Of a stretch of 64,000 nucleotides of DNA, positions 8,206 through 15,527 are shown one piece after another. The DNA is from Aquabacterium sp. CECT 9606 (GTDB taxonomy: Bacteria > Pseudomonadota > Gammaproteobacteria > Burkholderiales > Burkholderiaceae_C). Position 1 is the first letter of the stretch; each line of letters starts with the position of its first letter. The stretch spans positions 930,001 through 994,000 of the forward strand of contig NZ_CAKKNB010000002.1 in the NCBI RefSeq assembly GCF_918741295.1, in the 5' to 3' direction. Under the pieces are notes generated by a model. That model did no database searches, was not told where the DNA came from, and saw only the letters and a program-made list of their open reading frames with translations. The translations under genes were made by a program, and so were the position numbers.

Positions 8206-8829
8206 TGCAAAACCTTCGCCATGGGGTTTGGATGGAGACTGATCCCCGACTTTGGAGGGCAACTTGCGGTCCGGCGGGCGCATGGCCTTGATCGCACTGC
8301 CGAATGCTCGAATCCGCGCCTCCGCTCCGATGAAATCAAGCTCGATGGGACGAAGCCACATTCCCAGCACCGGGTACCGGCCGGTCCAATGGAACACTCT
8401 TTCGGCGCCTTGGTGGCAGATGACCTCGCTCTGGACAGTGAGCAAAATGATGTCGGCTTTGAAGTCTTGAAGGCCAGAAAGAAGACTACACATCGGGCCG
8501 CCCACGCGGTAGGTCGATGCAGGTGCGACCAGCACGATGGCGTCATGCCCATCAGCTACGGGGCCTGAGTAAGCGGGGGGCTTGAACTTGCTGGCTTTGG
8601 AGGCCATCAGGTCCCACAAACTTGCACCCAAACGGCGGGGGCGCGCCGCTGCGTGGATCTTGGCCATTGCCCACCCTTGTCGATCACAAAGCATCCTGGC
8701 CGCTTGCAGGCTGGTCTGTTCATCGGCGTAGGCCATGACAAGGATGTTTTCCTTGGAACAGCTGATTGATAAAACATTGCCTTGAGCAGGCAGCCGACTT
8801 TCAGAAACAGCGACGCCCGAATGATCCAT
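8200..8829 (-). CDS. flavodoxin-like fold protein
   Basis: This 209-residue protein resembles the flavodoxin-like family. After about 27 residues, the strand ILVMAYAD is followed by a helix and a loop, and later by DAIVLVAPASTYRVGGPMCSLL, the position where flavodoxins read 'gtPvW...p...L'. The classical flavin phosphate-binding loop (T/S-x-T-G-x-T) is not clear, so flavin binding is uncertain. It lies 31 bases downstream of the gene ending at 8861 on the same strand and is probably cotranscribed with it from the box at 9373. The C-terminal 25 residues look disordered. Confidence 0.6.
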   Translation of the reverse strand: MDHSGVAVSESRLPAQGNVLSISCSKENILVMAYADEQTSLQAARMLCDRQGWAMAKIHAAARPRRLGASLWDLMASKASKFKPPAYSGPVADGHDAIVLVAPASTYRVGGPMCSLLSGLQDFKADIILLTVQSEVICHQGAERVFHWTGRYPVLGMWLRPIELDFIGAEARIRAFGSAIKAMRPPDRKLPSKVGDQSPSKPHGEGFAS

Positions 8830-8860
8830 TGAAAGCCCCCCTCCCTGTCTATCAGAATGG

Positions 8861-9316
8861 CTAGTGCATCAATCCACGCTCAAGCTTGGCCGCCGATAAA
8901 ACCGCTTGAAAATCCAAGTCCAAGACGTCGATCGGACGCCTGTTGTCCAAGGCAGGGTTTGGCATGGCGAGCCAATTGGCGGCCTGCCAGCCGCCCAGCG
9001 TTGGTGCCAGTTCGAACCAAACCTTTTCGAATGCAGGCTTGATTTGGAAAGTGCGCGGATCGAACTGGCACATGGGTACCCACAGCGTGTCCCTCCATTC
9101 AAAAAAGAACAGCCTCCCATTGGCTATAAGGCGAGCCAGACTGATGTAGTCGCCTCGTTGCCTTTCTTGAAGCATGTCCTCCAATTCAATGGCTCTTGCA
9201 ATGCCACCACTGCCGAAGAATGCGCGCAACAGTGCCAGAAATCCATCGCTGGATGGGGTGGCGTTGATCTCTGCGCGAAGGGTTGAAGCCCGTGGATTGA
9301 CGTTCTTGCTGACCAT
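8861..9316 (-). CDS. protein with Xre/MbcA/ParS-like C-terminal domain
   Basis: The 151-residue protein ends with a stretch resembling the toxin-binding domain of Xre/MbcA/ParS antitoxins (DUF2384-like): GGWQAANWLAMPNPALDNRR followed by PIDVLDLDF. The N-terminal part (LLRAFFGSGGIARAIELEDM, then an RGDYISLARLIA stretch) may hold a degenerate helix-turn-helix. No RES-type toxin gene adjoins it. The ATG at 9316 follows GGAG by 8 bases and is preferred over a TTG 24 bases upstream. A FixK-type box lies 57 bases upstream, so it may be a regulator rather than half of a toxin-antitoxin pair. Confidence 0.5.
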   Translation of the reverse strand: MVSKNVNPRASTLRAEINATPSSDGFLALLRAFFGSGGIARAIELEDMLQERQRGDYISLARLIANGRLFFFEWRDTLWVPMCQFDPRTFQIKPAFEKVWFELAPTLGGWQAANWLAMPNPALDNRRPIDVLDLDFQAVLSAAKLERGLMH

Positions 9317-9372
9317 GTTTGGGTCTCCGTTCTTTGCCAAGTAAGAATGTATGGATTGGCAGATCGTGGGAT

Positions 9373-9386
9373 TTGCGCAATATCAA
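9373..9386 (-). promoter_or_regulatory. FixK/FNR-type box for the leftward operon at 9316
   Basis: TTGCGCAATATCAA (+ strand) fits TTG(A/C)-N6-(T/G)CAA exactly and TTGAT-N4-ATCAA at 8 of 10. It lies 57 bases upstream of the ATG at 9316. Confidence 0.6.
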
Positions 9387-9461
9387 CTCAGATCGAGTAA
9401 GGAAAACGGGTGTGCATTCATGTGCGGGCGTGTTCTCAAAAAGGCACTTGCGGCGCGCAGG

Positions 9462-9475
9462 TTGATCACCATCAA
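9462..9475 (+). promoter_or_regulatory. perfect FNR/FixK box for the DUF883 gene
   Basis: TTGATCACCATCAA is a 10 of 10 match to TTGAT-N4-ATCAA. It ends 75 bases before the ATG at 9551. With the box at 9373 it gives this 234-base divergent gap one site per direction; otherwise I see no gene in the gap. Confidence 0.75.
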
Positions 9476-9550
9476 GCTTGCGGGCACGTCAATGTCTAGC
9501 ATCTTCTTCAGGCCGGCACATTGACCGGACCCCCAATCCGAGGATGCGAA

Positions 9551-9871
9551 ATGATGAACTCTCATATCGATGCGACTCATGTGATGAACCAAATGTCGAA
9601 GGGCCTGCGTCGCATGGTTGACGAGGCCGAAGACATGGTGAAAACGGCCGCGAATACCGGAGATGCCAAGTTGGACGCGGCACGTGAAAAGATGCAGGAG
9701 CAGTTGAGCGTCATGCGCCGCCAGTTGAAGGAGTTTGAAGATGATCTGGGTAACAATCTCAAGCAGGCCGCGCGTGCAACCGACGAGCAAGTCCATGATC
9801 ATCCTTACGCGGTGGCGGGCATCCTCGGTTTGATTGGCATGGCAGCGGGCTTCATGCTGGCGCGTCGCTGA
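9551..9871 (+). CDS. DUF883 (ElaB/YqjD-like) membrane-anchored protein
   Basis: The 106-residue product has a long charged helical or coiled-coil segment (about 10-80, with KLDAAREKMQEQ) and one C-terminal transmembrane helix beginning near YAVAGILGLIGMAAGF and ending LARR. This is the layout of the ElaB/YqjD family, inner-membrane proteins that bind ribosomes in stationary phase in E. coli. The ATG at 9551 is preferred over the codon at 9521 because a GAGG site precedes it and the extra residues do not fit the family. It is expressed alone, behind a perfect FNR/FixK box. Confidence 0.85.
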   Translation: MMNSHIDATHVMNQMSKGLRRMVDEAEDMVKTAANTGDAKLDAAREKMQEQLSVMRRQLKEFEDDLGNNLKQAARATDEQVHDHPYAVAGILGLIGMAAGFMLARR

Positions 9872-9887
9872 CGAGCCTGAACGGCGG

Positions 9888-9905
9888 AAGGCGGTGAAAA
9901 CCGCC
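9888..9905. terminator. GNRA-loop hairpin between convergent genes
   Basis: AGGCGGT (9888-9894), loop GAAA, ACCGCCT (9899-9905) is a perfect 7-bp hairpin between the DUF883 stop (9871) and the convergent fixK-like stop (9927). No U-tract follows on either strand, so it may be a weak terminator or an mRNA 3' end stabiliser. Confidence 0.45.
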
Positions 9906-9926
9906 TGGTGGCGAACGATGTCTTGT

Positions 9927-10709
9927 TTAAGCGGTCAATGAAGCCAAGGCATCTGCGTCCAGGATGTAGAGATCGCGTCGGCCCTTGCCATCAAAGCTGA
10001 TCACGCCTTGCCGAACCAGGTATGAGATTGCGCGGCTGACGCTTTCCAGGGTGATGCCCAGGTAGCTGCCGATCTCTTCCCGAGAAAGGCGCAGTTTGAA
10101 GCGATCGGAACACAATCCGCGTTGCCCCAGGCTGTTGGACCAGTGAAGCAGGAATTGAGCGACTCGGGCTTGGGCGGGCAAGGTGCAGCACGACATCAGG
10201 CGATCCTGCATGCAGGTCATGTCCTGACTAAGCGCCTTGTGCAATGCTGCCAGCACGCCAGGATGTGTCTGGCTGCTTGCCAGCAGCGATGCGTACGAAA
10301 AAGACCATATGTCGGTGACATCCAGGGCCACCGCTTCGCAACTGTGTCTTTGTTGGGCGATGCCATCGAAGCCGAGCCAATCGCCTTTGAAGCGCAGGTC
10401 AACCACTTGCTGTCGGCCATCAGCCGAAAGGTTGACGAGCTTGATCAAGCCTGAGTGAACGATATTGAGGTCTGAAAATGGTTGGCCAGCCAGATAGACA
10501 AGCTCGTCAGGGTGAATAATTCGACGGCGGCAAGGAATGTACCTGGCAATGAGCTCAAGGTCTTTGCAACGCAGTGAGGTCAATCGTTCCTCAGATGGAA
10601 TGAGCGGCGAGCGAAGCGAACTTGCTCCATCAAGGCCGTGGCCGAACGGTATCAAAGGCGGCGCGGTGTTATGAGATTGGGTGAGTGAGCTGGCGAATGG
10701 GATTGACAT
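9927..10709 (-). CDS. Crp/Fnr-family regulator, FixK/DNR-like (no iron-sulfur cysteines)
   Basis: This 260-residue regulator has a cyclic-nucleotide-binding-like barrel (about 50-165), a dimerisation helix and a winged helix-turn-helix. The recognition helix reads ITLESVSRAI, with E222, S225 and R226 matching the E-x-x-S-R that lets FNR-type proteins read TTGAT half-sites. FNR's N-terminal cysteine cluster (Cx2Cx5C) is missing; the nearest cysteines are C48 and C60, which do not fit it. This points to a FixK- or DNR-type protein without its own oxygen-sensing cluster, controlled by another sensor or by nitric oxide. The start at 10709 follows AAGGA. It lies near FixJ- and FixL-like genes and is the obvious candidate to bind the boxes listed here. 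Confidence 0.85.
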   Translation of the reverse strand: MSIPFASSLTQSHNTAPPLIPFGHGLDGASSLRSPLIPSEERLTSLRCKDLELIARYIPCRRRIIHPDELVYLAGQPFSDLNIVHSGLIKLVNLSADGRQQVVDLRFKGDWLGFDGIAQQRHSCEAVALDVTDIWSFSYASLLASSQTHPGVLAALHKALSQDMTCMQDRLMSCCTLPAQARVAQFLLHWSNSLGQRGLCSDRFKLRLSREEIGSYLGITLESVSRAISYLVRQGVISFDGKGRRDLYILDADALASLTA

Positions 10710-10763
10710 GAGGAGTCCTTGAATTGATGGCTGATGGAAAAAGTCAACGGGGACTGCACCGGT

Positions 10764-11171
10764 TCAGTCAAACCCCCCAGAGTGTTTCGAGCTTGATGGG
10801 GTCAAGCCAACGGATGGCCTCCTCGGAACAGGAGACCACGCCATGGCATTCAAGGCTCTTGAGTTGAGTTGAGTTAGCAGCACTTGCTCATCTGAGGCAA
10901 GCCACGTGGCCATCCTCGACACAGGCATGGTCAACGCAGGCTTGACCCTGAGTAAGGCGGCACCAGCCGTTCGCATGAACACATCGTTGATCAAAGTGTT
11001 TGATGGCGCTTGCAGGATCGCGGCCCGCTGGCTTCTGATCCGGGTGAGCTGGCATATCTCGCCCTGTGGCGAGTCGGCCGCTGTATTACTATTTTTGAAC
11101 AGCGCCAGGCCGCACTGCGGCGCATCGAGGCGAGGGCGAGGGCTGCTGCTTGCAGCCGGTGGATTGGACAT
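10764..11171 (-). CDS. doubtful small ORF
   Basis: An open frame of 135 residues fills part of the 560-base gap between the fixK-like and fixJ-like genes. In its favour is a good ribosome site (AAAAGGGATG, about 6 bases before the ATG). Against it, the protein has no recognisable domain, is rich in Ser, Pro and Arg, and an overlapping frame on the other strand is equally open. It contains three tandem GAGTT units on the + strand (about 10861-10875). If it is not a gene, the gap holds only the promoter region of the fixK-like gene and the hairpin at 11264. Confidence 0.3.
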   Translation of the reverse strand: MSNPPAASSSPRPRLDAPQCGLALFKNSNTAADSPQGEICQLTRIRSQRAAILQAPSNTLINDVFMRTAGAALLRVKPALTMPVSRMATWLASDEQVLLTQLNSRALNAMAWSPVPRRPSVGLTPSSSKHSGGFD

Positions 11172-11263
11172 GGCGCATCCCTTTTTTTTGTTAGATGCGA
11201 TTTGACATGTTCCGTGAAATCATGGGCAGTCGTTCACCCACGTAAGTGGTACCGCGTAGGACA

Positions 11264-11284
11264 CCCAAGTTGCTACAACTTGGG
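11264..11284 (-). terminator. hairpin over the fixJ-like stop codon
   Basis: CCCAAGTTG (11264-11272), loop CTA, CAACTTGGG (11276-11284) is a perfect 9-bp stem spanning the TAG stop of the response-regulator gene. No T-run follows in the direction of transcription, so rho-independent termination is doubtful. Confidence 0.45.
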
Positions 11285-11887
11285 CCTCGGCTCGGTGGGG
11301 TGGATAACATCGCAGTCTTTGGCCAGAGCGGCCAACTCCAGCACCGTGGCGGTGTTCGTCTTGAGCAAAATGCGCGATCTGTGCACCTCGACCGTCCGGT
11401 GGCTGATACCCAGAATGCGTGCGATTTCCTTGTTGGGCAGGCCGTTGACGGCCAGCTCCAGCACATCACGTTCCCTTTCGCTCAGACGCTCAAACACCAA
11501 CCGCTTGGTTCGGTGCTCTTTGTCCACCTCCATGGCTCGAGCCACCTGTTCCAGAAGTTGGCCACCCTCGATCGGTTTGGTCAGGAAGTCCAGGGCCCCG
11601 GCCTGGATGGCACGAACGGTGGTTGGGATATCGCCATGGGCGGAAAGGAAAATGACCGGGATGCGAGCGCCGCGACGTAGCAATTCGGCCTGCAGCTGGG
11701 TGCCTTGCAGGCCCGGCAGGTTGAGATCAAGTAACAAACAGCCCGGGAGCGATGGATCGAACTCGGCAAGATAGGCTTCCGCGCTGGCAAAGCTTTGGAC
11801 GTGGTGACCTGCCGTTTCCAGTAACAAGCCCAGGCCATCCCTGACTGCATCGTCGTCGTCCACGATGAAAACAGTTGGCGATTTCAT
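11273..11887 (-). CDS. FixJ-family response regulator
   Basis: The 204-residue regulator has a receiver domain (1-120) with acidic residues D10-D13, the phosphoacceptor D54 in LLLDLNLPG and the conserved lysine in LTKPI. A LuxR/FixJ-type DNA-binding domain follows, with SERERDVLELAVNGLPNKEI and the recognition helix HRTVEVHRSRIL. This is the FixJ/TodT/StyR layout. Its start overlaps the stop of the upstream multi-PAS kinase by four bases, so the two are a coupled pair. By analogy with rhizobia the target could be the fixK-like gene 560 bases away, but no FixJ operator was identified. Confidence 0.9.
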   Translation of the reverse strand: MKSPTVFIVDDDDAVRDGLGLLLETAGHHVQSFASAEAYLAEFDPSLPGCLLLDLNLPGLQGTQLQAELLRRGARIPVIFLSAHGDIPTTVRAIQAGALDFLTKPIEGGQLLEQVARAMEVDKEHRTKRLVFERLSERERDVLELAVNGLPNKEIARILGISHRTVEVHRSRILLKTNTATVLELAALAKDCDVIHPTEPRPKL

Positions 11888-14094
11888 CCGACAAGGGGCA
11901 GAGTGAACCGAAAGGTGGCACCGTCCTCCTCGGAACTGTCGTGCCAGAGCTGGCCTCCATTGGCCTGGACCAAGGCTCGACTCACGGCCAAGCCCATCCC
12001 AAGGCCATGACTCTTGGTTGTGAAGAACGGGTCGAATGCCTTTCGTGCCGTCTTGGTATCAAGGCCAGGGCCGCTGTCATGGACTGTGATCACCGCCATG
12101 CTTTGCAGCGATGTGGTTGAAACATCAACGGTGATGGATTTGGGATCAATGCCAGCGCTTTGCATGGCCTCCACGGAGTTGGACAGAAGGTTGACGAGAA
12201 CCCTCTCGATTTGCATGCGCGATGCCAAAGCGAACTTCAAGCCTGGTTCAAGCGAGGTGTTGAAGCTGATTCCGGGTTCGCTCCTTGCCTGCACATTGGC
12301 AATGGCCTCTTCCACGGCTGAATTGATGTCAAAAGGCTCAATCTGCGGTGCACCTTTGTAAAGGAACTGCATCAATTCCCGCATCACATCGCCGGCACGT
12401 TGCGCCTGTACCTCCGCGCATTCCAGCGCATGCCGCATGAGCGCCGAGTTGGGTTTTTCAGTATTGAGCATGCGCAGCGCGGCAGCGGTATAGGATGCGA
12501 TTGCATTCAATGGTTGATTGAGGTCATGCGCAATCGCGGCCGCTGTTTGTGTGGCGACCTGCACGGCCATGACCTGCTCGAACTCACCGCGCAAACGGCG
12601 CAAGGCGTTTTCCGCCTGCTTGCGGTCATTGATGTTCTCCACAACAGCAATGAAGTAACCCGGCCGGCCACCCCTCTCTTGCGCCAATGAAACGGTGAGC
12701 CGAATCCACACAGGCATGCCGTCTTGGCGGATATAGCGTTTTTCCGAGGTGTAGTGGTCAATCTTCTTGTCCAGAAGAGCGCGTACTTGCACAAGATCAG
12801 ACGCCCGATCCTGCGGATGGGTGATGGACTGGAATGTCGTTTCCATGAGCGCTTCCTGGCTGTAACCAACAACCTCGCAGAGCTTCTGGTTCACACGCAG
12901 CCAATGCCCGTCGAGAGCAACGTGTGCCATGCCCACGGCCGCCTGCTCGAAGGCGGCTCGGAACCGCTCTTCACTTTGGGCAATGGCATCGCGGTCTCGA
13001 ACACGGTCAGAAACGTCCTCGGTGAAGATGACAATGCCACCGATGGTTCCGCTGGCTTTCATCCATGGCCGGGCTTCCCAGCGCAACCATTGAGTCACGC
13101 CATTGCCGCGGTCCAAACGATCTTCTTCCATGCGCTCTACCCGGCCCGATAGGCATCGTTGATGCATGGCTCTCCAGCGATGGCTTGTTTCAGGGAAGAC
13201 TTTGTAGTGATTGAGACCAACGACGTCTCGCCCCTCCAGCCCATGGTCCATCAGCCACCGCTTGCTCACGGCCAGGTAGTTCATCTCGGAGTCAAACATG
13301 GCCAGCGCAACCGGCGAGTGATCGATGAAAATGCGAAGCTGCGTCTCGCGCTCGCGAAGAGCCTCCGCTCCCATTTTTGAAACGGTGATGTCATCTTTGA
13401 TGGCGACAAAATGGGTGATCGCTCCCTCCTCATCGCGGATTGGCGAGATGATGGCACTTTCCCAGAAGAGGGAGCCATCTTTGCGCCGGTTGTGGAACTC
13501 TCCATGCCAGACTCCACCGTTGTTGATGGTCTGCCAAAGCAATTGGTACTCATCGTTCGAGGTGTGGCCGGATTTGAGAAAACCGGGGCGGTGCCCTGTC
13601 ACCTCTTCTGCGCTGTAACCAGTGCATTTCTCAAAACTGGGGTTCACATACTCGATGATGCCTTGTCGGTCGGTGATCACGATGGCACTGGCGGTTTGTT
13701 CCACCACCCGCGAAAACTTGCGCAATGCCTCCCCTGTTCGCCGCCGCTCGGTGATGTCCAAGATGCACACGAGCGTGCGCTTGTCCGGGATGGGGGACAG
13801 GCTGACTTCTGCGGCAAACTCACTTCCGTCGCGACGGTAGCCCGGGGTTTCGAGCCCGGTCCCCATCAGGCGCGGCCTGGGCACGGCTTGGTATTTTGTG
13901 CGAAGGCCGAGGTGGCTGAGGCGCAGCCGCGGGGGAATCAAGTCCTCCACCCGCAGTCCGAGGAGTTCACCCTCTTCGCACCGGAAGAGACGGCCCGCAG
14001 CAGCATTGACGCTGCAAATTCCACCACTGTGGTCGATCACCATCATGGCGTCAACCACCGCCTGGATGAGGGTCTCATAGTCCGGATCGCCCAT
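11884..14094 (-). CDS. multi-PAS sensor histidine kinase, FixL-like
   Basis: The 736-residue kinase has four PAS domains (roughly 5-115, 120-240, 245-360 and 370-490), no obvious transmembrane helix, and a kinase core with H523 in AIAHDLNQPLNAI, the N-box LVNLLSNSVEAM, and G-boxes in DSGPGL and GLGMGL. The DLNQPLNAI form is shared by FixL and the StyS/TodS group. The first PAS aligns without gaps, from memory, to the FixL haem pocket: H61 falls on the haem-ligand histidine, but the distal arginine position is leucine. Haem binding is therefore only possible. ATG 14094 follows a TAGG site, and GTG 14100 is an alternative. It forms an ATGA overlap with the response regulator, and a strong FixK-type box lies 73 bases upstream. 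Confidence 0.88.
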   Translation of the reverse strand: MGDPDYETLIQAVVDAMMVIDHSGGICSVNAAAGRLFRCEEGELLGLRVEDLIPPRLRLSHLGLRTKYQAVPRPRLMGTGLETPGYRRDGSEFAAEVSLSPIPDKRTLVCILDITERRRTGEALRKFSRVVEQTASAIVITDRQGIIEYVNPSFEKCTGYSAEEVTGHRPGFLKSGHTSNDEYQLLWQTINNGGVWHGEFHNRRKDGSLFWESAIISPIRDEEGAITHFVAIKDDITVSKMGAEALRERETQLRIFIDHSPVALAMFDSEMNYLAVSKRWLMDHGLEGRDVVGLNHYKVFPETSHRWRAMHQRCLSGRVERMEEDRLDRGNGVTQWLRWEARPWMKASGTIGGIVIFTEDVSDRVRDRDAIAQSEERFRAAFEQAAVGMAHVALDGHWLRVNQKLCEVVGYSQEALMETTFQSITHPQDRASDLVQVRALLDKKIDHYTSEKRYIRQDGMPVWIRLTVSLAQERGGRPGYFIAVVENINDRKQAENALRRLRGEFEQVMAVQVATQTAAAIAHDLNQPLNAIASYTAAALRMLNTEKPNSALMRHALECAEVQAQRAGDVMRELMQFLYKGAPQIEPFDINSAVEEAIANVQARSEPGISFNTSLEPGLKFALASRMQIERVLVNLLSNSVEAMQSAGIDPKSITVDVSTTSLQSMAVITVHDSGPGLDTKTARKAFDPFFTTKSHGLGMGLAVSRALVQANGGQLWHDSSEEDGATFRFTLPLVG

Positions 14095-14166
14095 GATCAC
14101 CTACCGTGTCAAAGCCAACGTGCATGCTCGATGATCGCGACCATAGCGGCCTTCGTGCCGACGGCC

Positions 14167-14180
14167 TTGATCTGAGTCAA
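14167..14180 (-). promoter_or_regulatory. FNR/FixK-type box upstream of the sensor kinase
   Basis: TTGATCTGAGTCAA matches TTGAT-N4-ATCAA at 9 of 10 positions. It lies 73 bases before the kinase ATG at 14094, which suggests feedback of the FixK-like protein on its own sensor. It is also 74 bases downstream of the hsp20 stop, so hsp20 is not its target. Confidence 0.6.
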
Positions 14181-14253
14181 GAACACTCCTCCGCGGCACC
14201 GACACCATGACCATGTGTTTTATGTCCTCCCTGTTTTGCTGGGCCATGCCGGT

Positions 14254-14682
14254 TCACTGAATGGGAATCAGGTGGCCGGCATCAGAGTCGCGCTTGGGCA
14301 GCGTCAACAGTAAAACGCCGTCCTTGAGCTTGGCTTCGACGCCCTTTCGGTCCACCTCATGTGCCAGCGAAAAGCTCCTCGATATGCTGCCGTGGAAAGT
14401 TTCCTTGACCAGAACCTTGTTGCCATTTCCCTCTTTCTCTTCCTGGTTCTTGTTGACCTCGGCTGAAATGGAAACGAGGTTGCCAGTGATGCTGACGCGA
14501 ATGTCCTCCTTCTTGATGCCGGGCATTTCTGCCGAGACGAGGTACTGCTTGTCGTTCTCACGAACATCGATGCGAATCTCGTTTTCGGCAAACGGCGTAG
14601 CAAGTACCGGTGCCTGAAAAAGCCGACGGAACACCTCAGGAATGAAATCGTCGGTTCGATTGGAGAGGGCGAATGCAGTCAT
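14254..14682 (-). CDS. small heat-shock protein Hsp20 (alpha-crystallin family)
   Basis: The 142-residue protein has the alpha-crystallin domain (about 40-140): SAEMPGIKKEDIRVSITGN early, the SFSLAHEVD region, and AKLKDGVLLLTLPK matching the conserved A-x-x-x-n-G-v-L motif. The C-terminal HLIPIQ supplies the I-x-I-like anchor as IPI. Such proteins hold unfolded proteins in oligomers without ATP. AGGAG precedes the ATG at 14682. It is divergent from a PEP-CTERM gene, and a FixK-type box lies 94 bases upstream, so low oxygen rather than only heat may induce it. Confidence 0.93.
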   Translation of the reverse strand: MTAFALSNRTDDFIPEVFRRLFQAPVLATPFAENEIRIDVRENDKQYLVSAEMPGIKKEDIRVSITGNLVSISAEVNKNQEEKEGNGNKVLVKETFHGSISRSFSLAHEVDRKGVEAKLKDGVLLLTLPKRDSDAGHLIPIQ

Positions 14683-14775
14683 TGGATTCTCCTGGTTGCA
14701 GTGGAAAAAATTGGTGTTTCATGCGATGCGGTGAATCACACCAAGGGCAGTCTATGAATGTCTTGCAAGCACCAT

Positions 14776-14789
14776 TTGCGCGATATCAA
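14776..14789 (-). promoter_or_regulatory. FixK/FNR-type box upstream of hsp20
   Basis: TTGCGCGATATCAA fits TTG(A/C)-N6-(T/G)CAA exactly and TTGAT-N4-ATCAA at 8 of 10. It lies 94 bases before the hsp20 start. Confidence 0.55.
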
Positions 14790-14856
14790 GCAAACCGTTG
14801 AAGCAAGACATCGGGCGCAAGCCGAGAAGTCGCTGCGGTTTGAAAAGCTTCACGGT

Positions 14857-14870
14857 TTGCGTCAAATCAA
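14857..14870 (+). promoter_or_regulatory. FixK/FNR-type box upstream of the PEP-CTERM gene
   Basis: TTGCGTCAAATCAA fits TTG(A/C)-N6-(T/G)CAA and shares the TTGCG-N4-ATCAA form of the boxes at 9373, 14776, 17816 and 25165. It ends 82 bases before the ATG at 14953. Confidence 0.55.
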
Positions 14871-14952
14871 AGACTGCGTCACATGACCCGGCAGCATTGA
14901 TTTCGATGCGCCGTCGGCGCCTCAAACCTAACTGCTTAAACAGGAGTGATTC

Positions 14953-15471
14953 ATGAAAATCAATGCAATGCTTTTGGCCGCCGGCCTGGTGGCCTCGTCA
15001 TTTACCGCGTCCGCAGATACGCTGTATGCCTATCAGATCGACAAACATCAGACGACGTTCACCAGCAGCGCCTTCCATGAGATTTATGACTTCTACCTTG
15101 ACCCGACGGACTTTCCATCTGGTCAGGCCACGGTCGCGCTGGCCTTCACCGAGTTGAAGTTCAAGGACATCATCAACATCAACTTTGCCGAGTCTGGCGT
15201 GAAGATCTTTGATGATCTTGATAACCTGATTTGGTCCGGCACGCCTGCGCCGACAGGGCAAGGCCCGGCAGACGTCTTCAGTTTCGATGACTTGGGGGTC
15301 AGCACGCCCCACTTCTCCATGACCATCGATGGAATCGCCATTGGGACTGGGCCGATCAAGGGATCTTATTCCTTCGAGATCTCGGCTGCACCTGTTCCCG
15401 AGCCAGGCACTTACGGGCTGCTGGCGGCGGGCTTGGCGGTGGTTGCTGTATCGCTGAGAAAAAGGTGCTGA
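14953..15471 (+). CDS. PEP-CTERM sorting-domain protein
   Basis: The 172-residue protein has a signal peptide (residues 1-21, cleavage likely after ASA), a beta-rich middle of unknown function, and a C-terminal sorting signal: VPEPGTYGLLAAGL, a hydrophobic helix, then RKR. PEP-CTERM proteins are processed by an exosortase (EpsH/XrtA group) and placed on the surface in bacteria that make exopolysaccharide. No exosortase is in the window, though the chain-length gene at the right edge suggests such a locus just beyond it. AGGAG precedes the ATG. The FixK-type box upstream is unusual for this family. Confidence 0.88.
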   Translation: MKINAMLLAAGLVASSFTASADTLYAYQIDKHQTTFTSSAFHEIYDFYLDPTDFPSGQATVALAFTELKFKDIININFAESGVKIFDDLDNLIWSGTPAPTGQGPADVFSFDDLGVSTPHFSMTIDGIAIGTGPIKGSYSFEISAAPVPEPGTYGLLAAGLAVVAVSLRKRC

Positions 15472-15487
15472 TTTGTAAGTGAGTGTT

Positions 15488-15510
15488 CACGGGAAGTTCG
15501 TCTTCCCGTG
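15488..15510. terminator. hairpin between convergent genes
   Basis: CACGGGAAG (15488-15496), loop TTCGT, CTTCCCGTG (15502-15510) is a perfect 9-bp stem between the PEP-CTERM stop (15471) and the convergent adenylate-forming enzyme stop (15528). It could serve both strands, although no T-run follows. Confidence 0.55.
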
Positions 15511-15527
15511 GCTCGCGCACCTGGAGG

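Noticed and set aside
9383..9802. Minus-strand frame across the DUF883 gene and its promoter
   Set aside because: It covers the perfect FNR/FixK box and runs antisense to a recognisable DUF883 protein.
10859..10876. Tandem GAGTT repeat (three units)
   Set aside because: Too short for a regulatory or variable repeat; likely chance within a doubtful ORF.
10987..11001. TTGATCAAAG sequence resembling an FNR half-site pair
   Set aside because: The half-sites do not have the 4-base spacing and the site is not upstream of a gene.
11010..11774. Plus-strand frame of 254 codons over the fixJ-like gene
   Set aside because: The opposite strand encodes an unmistakable receiver plus LuxR-type regulator; this frame is Ser/Arg-rich without a domain.
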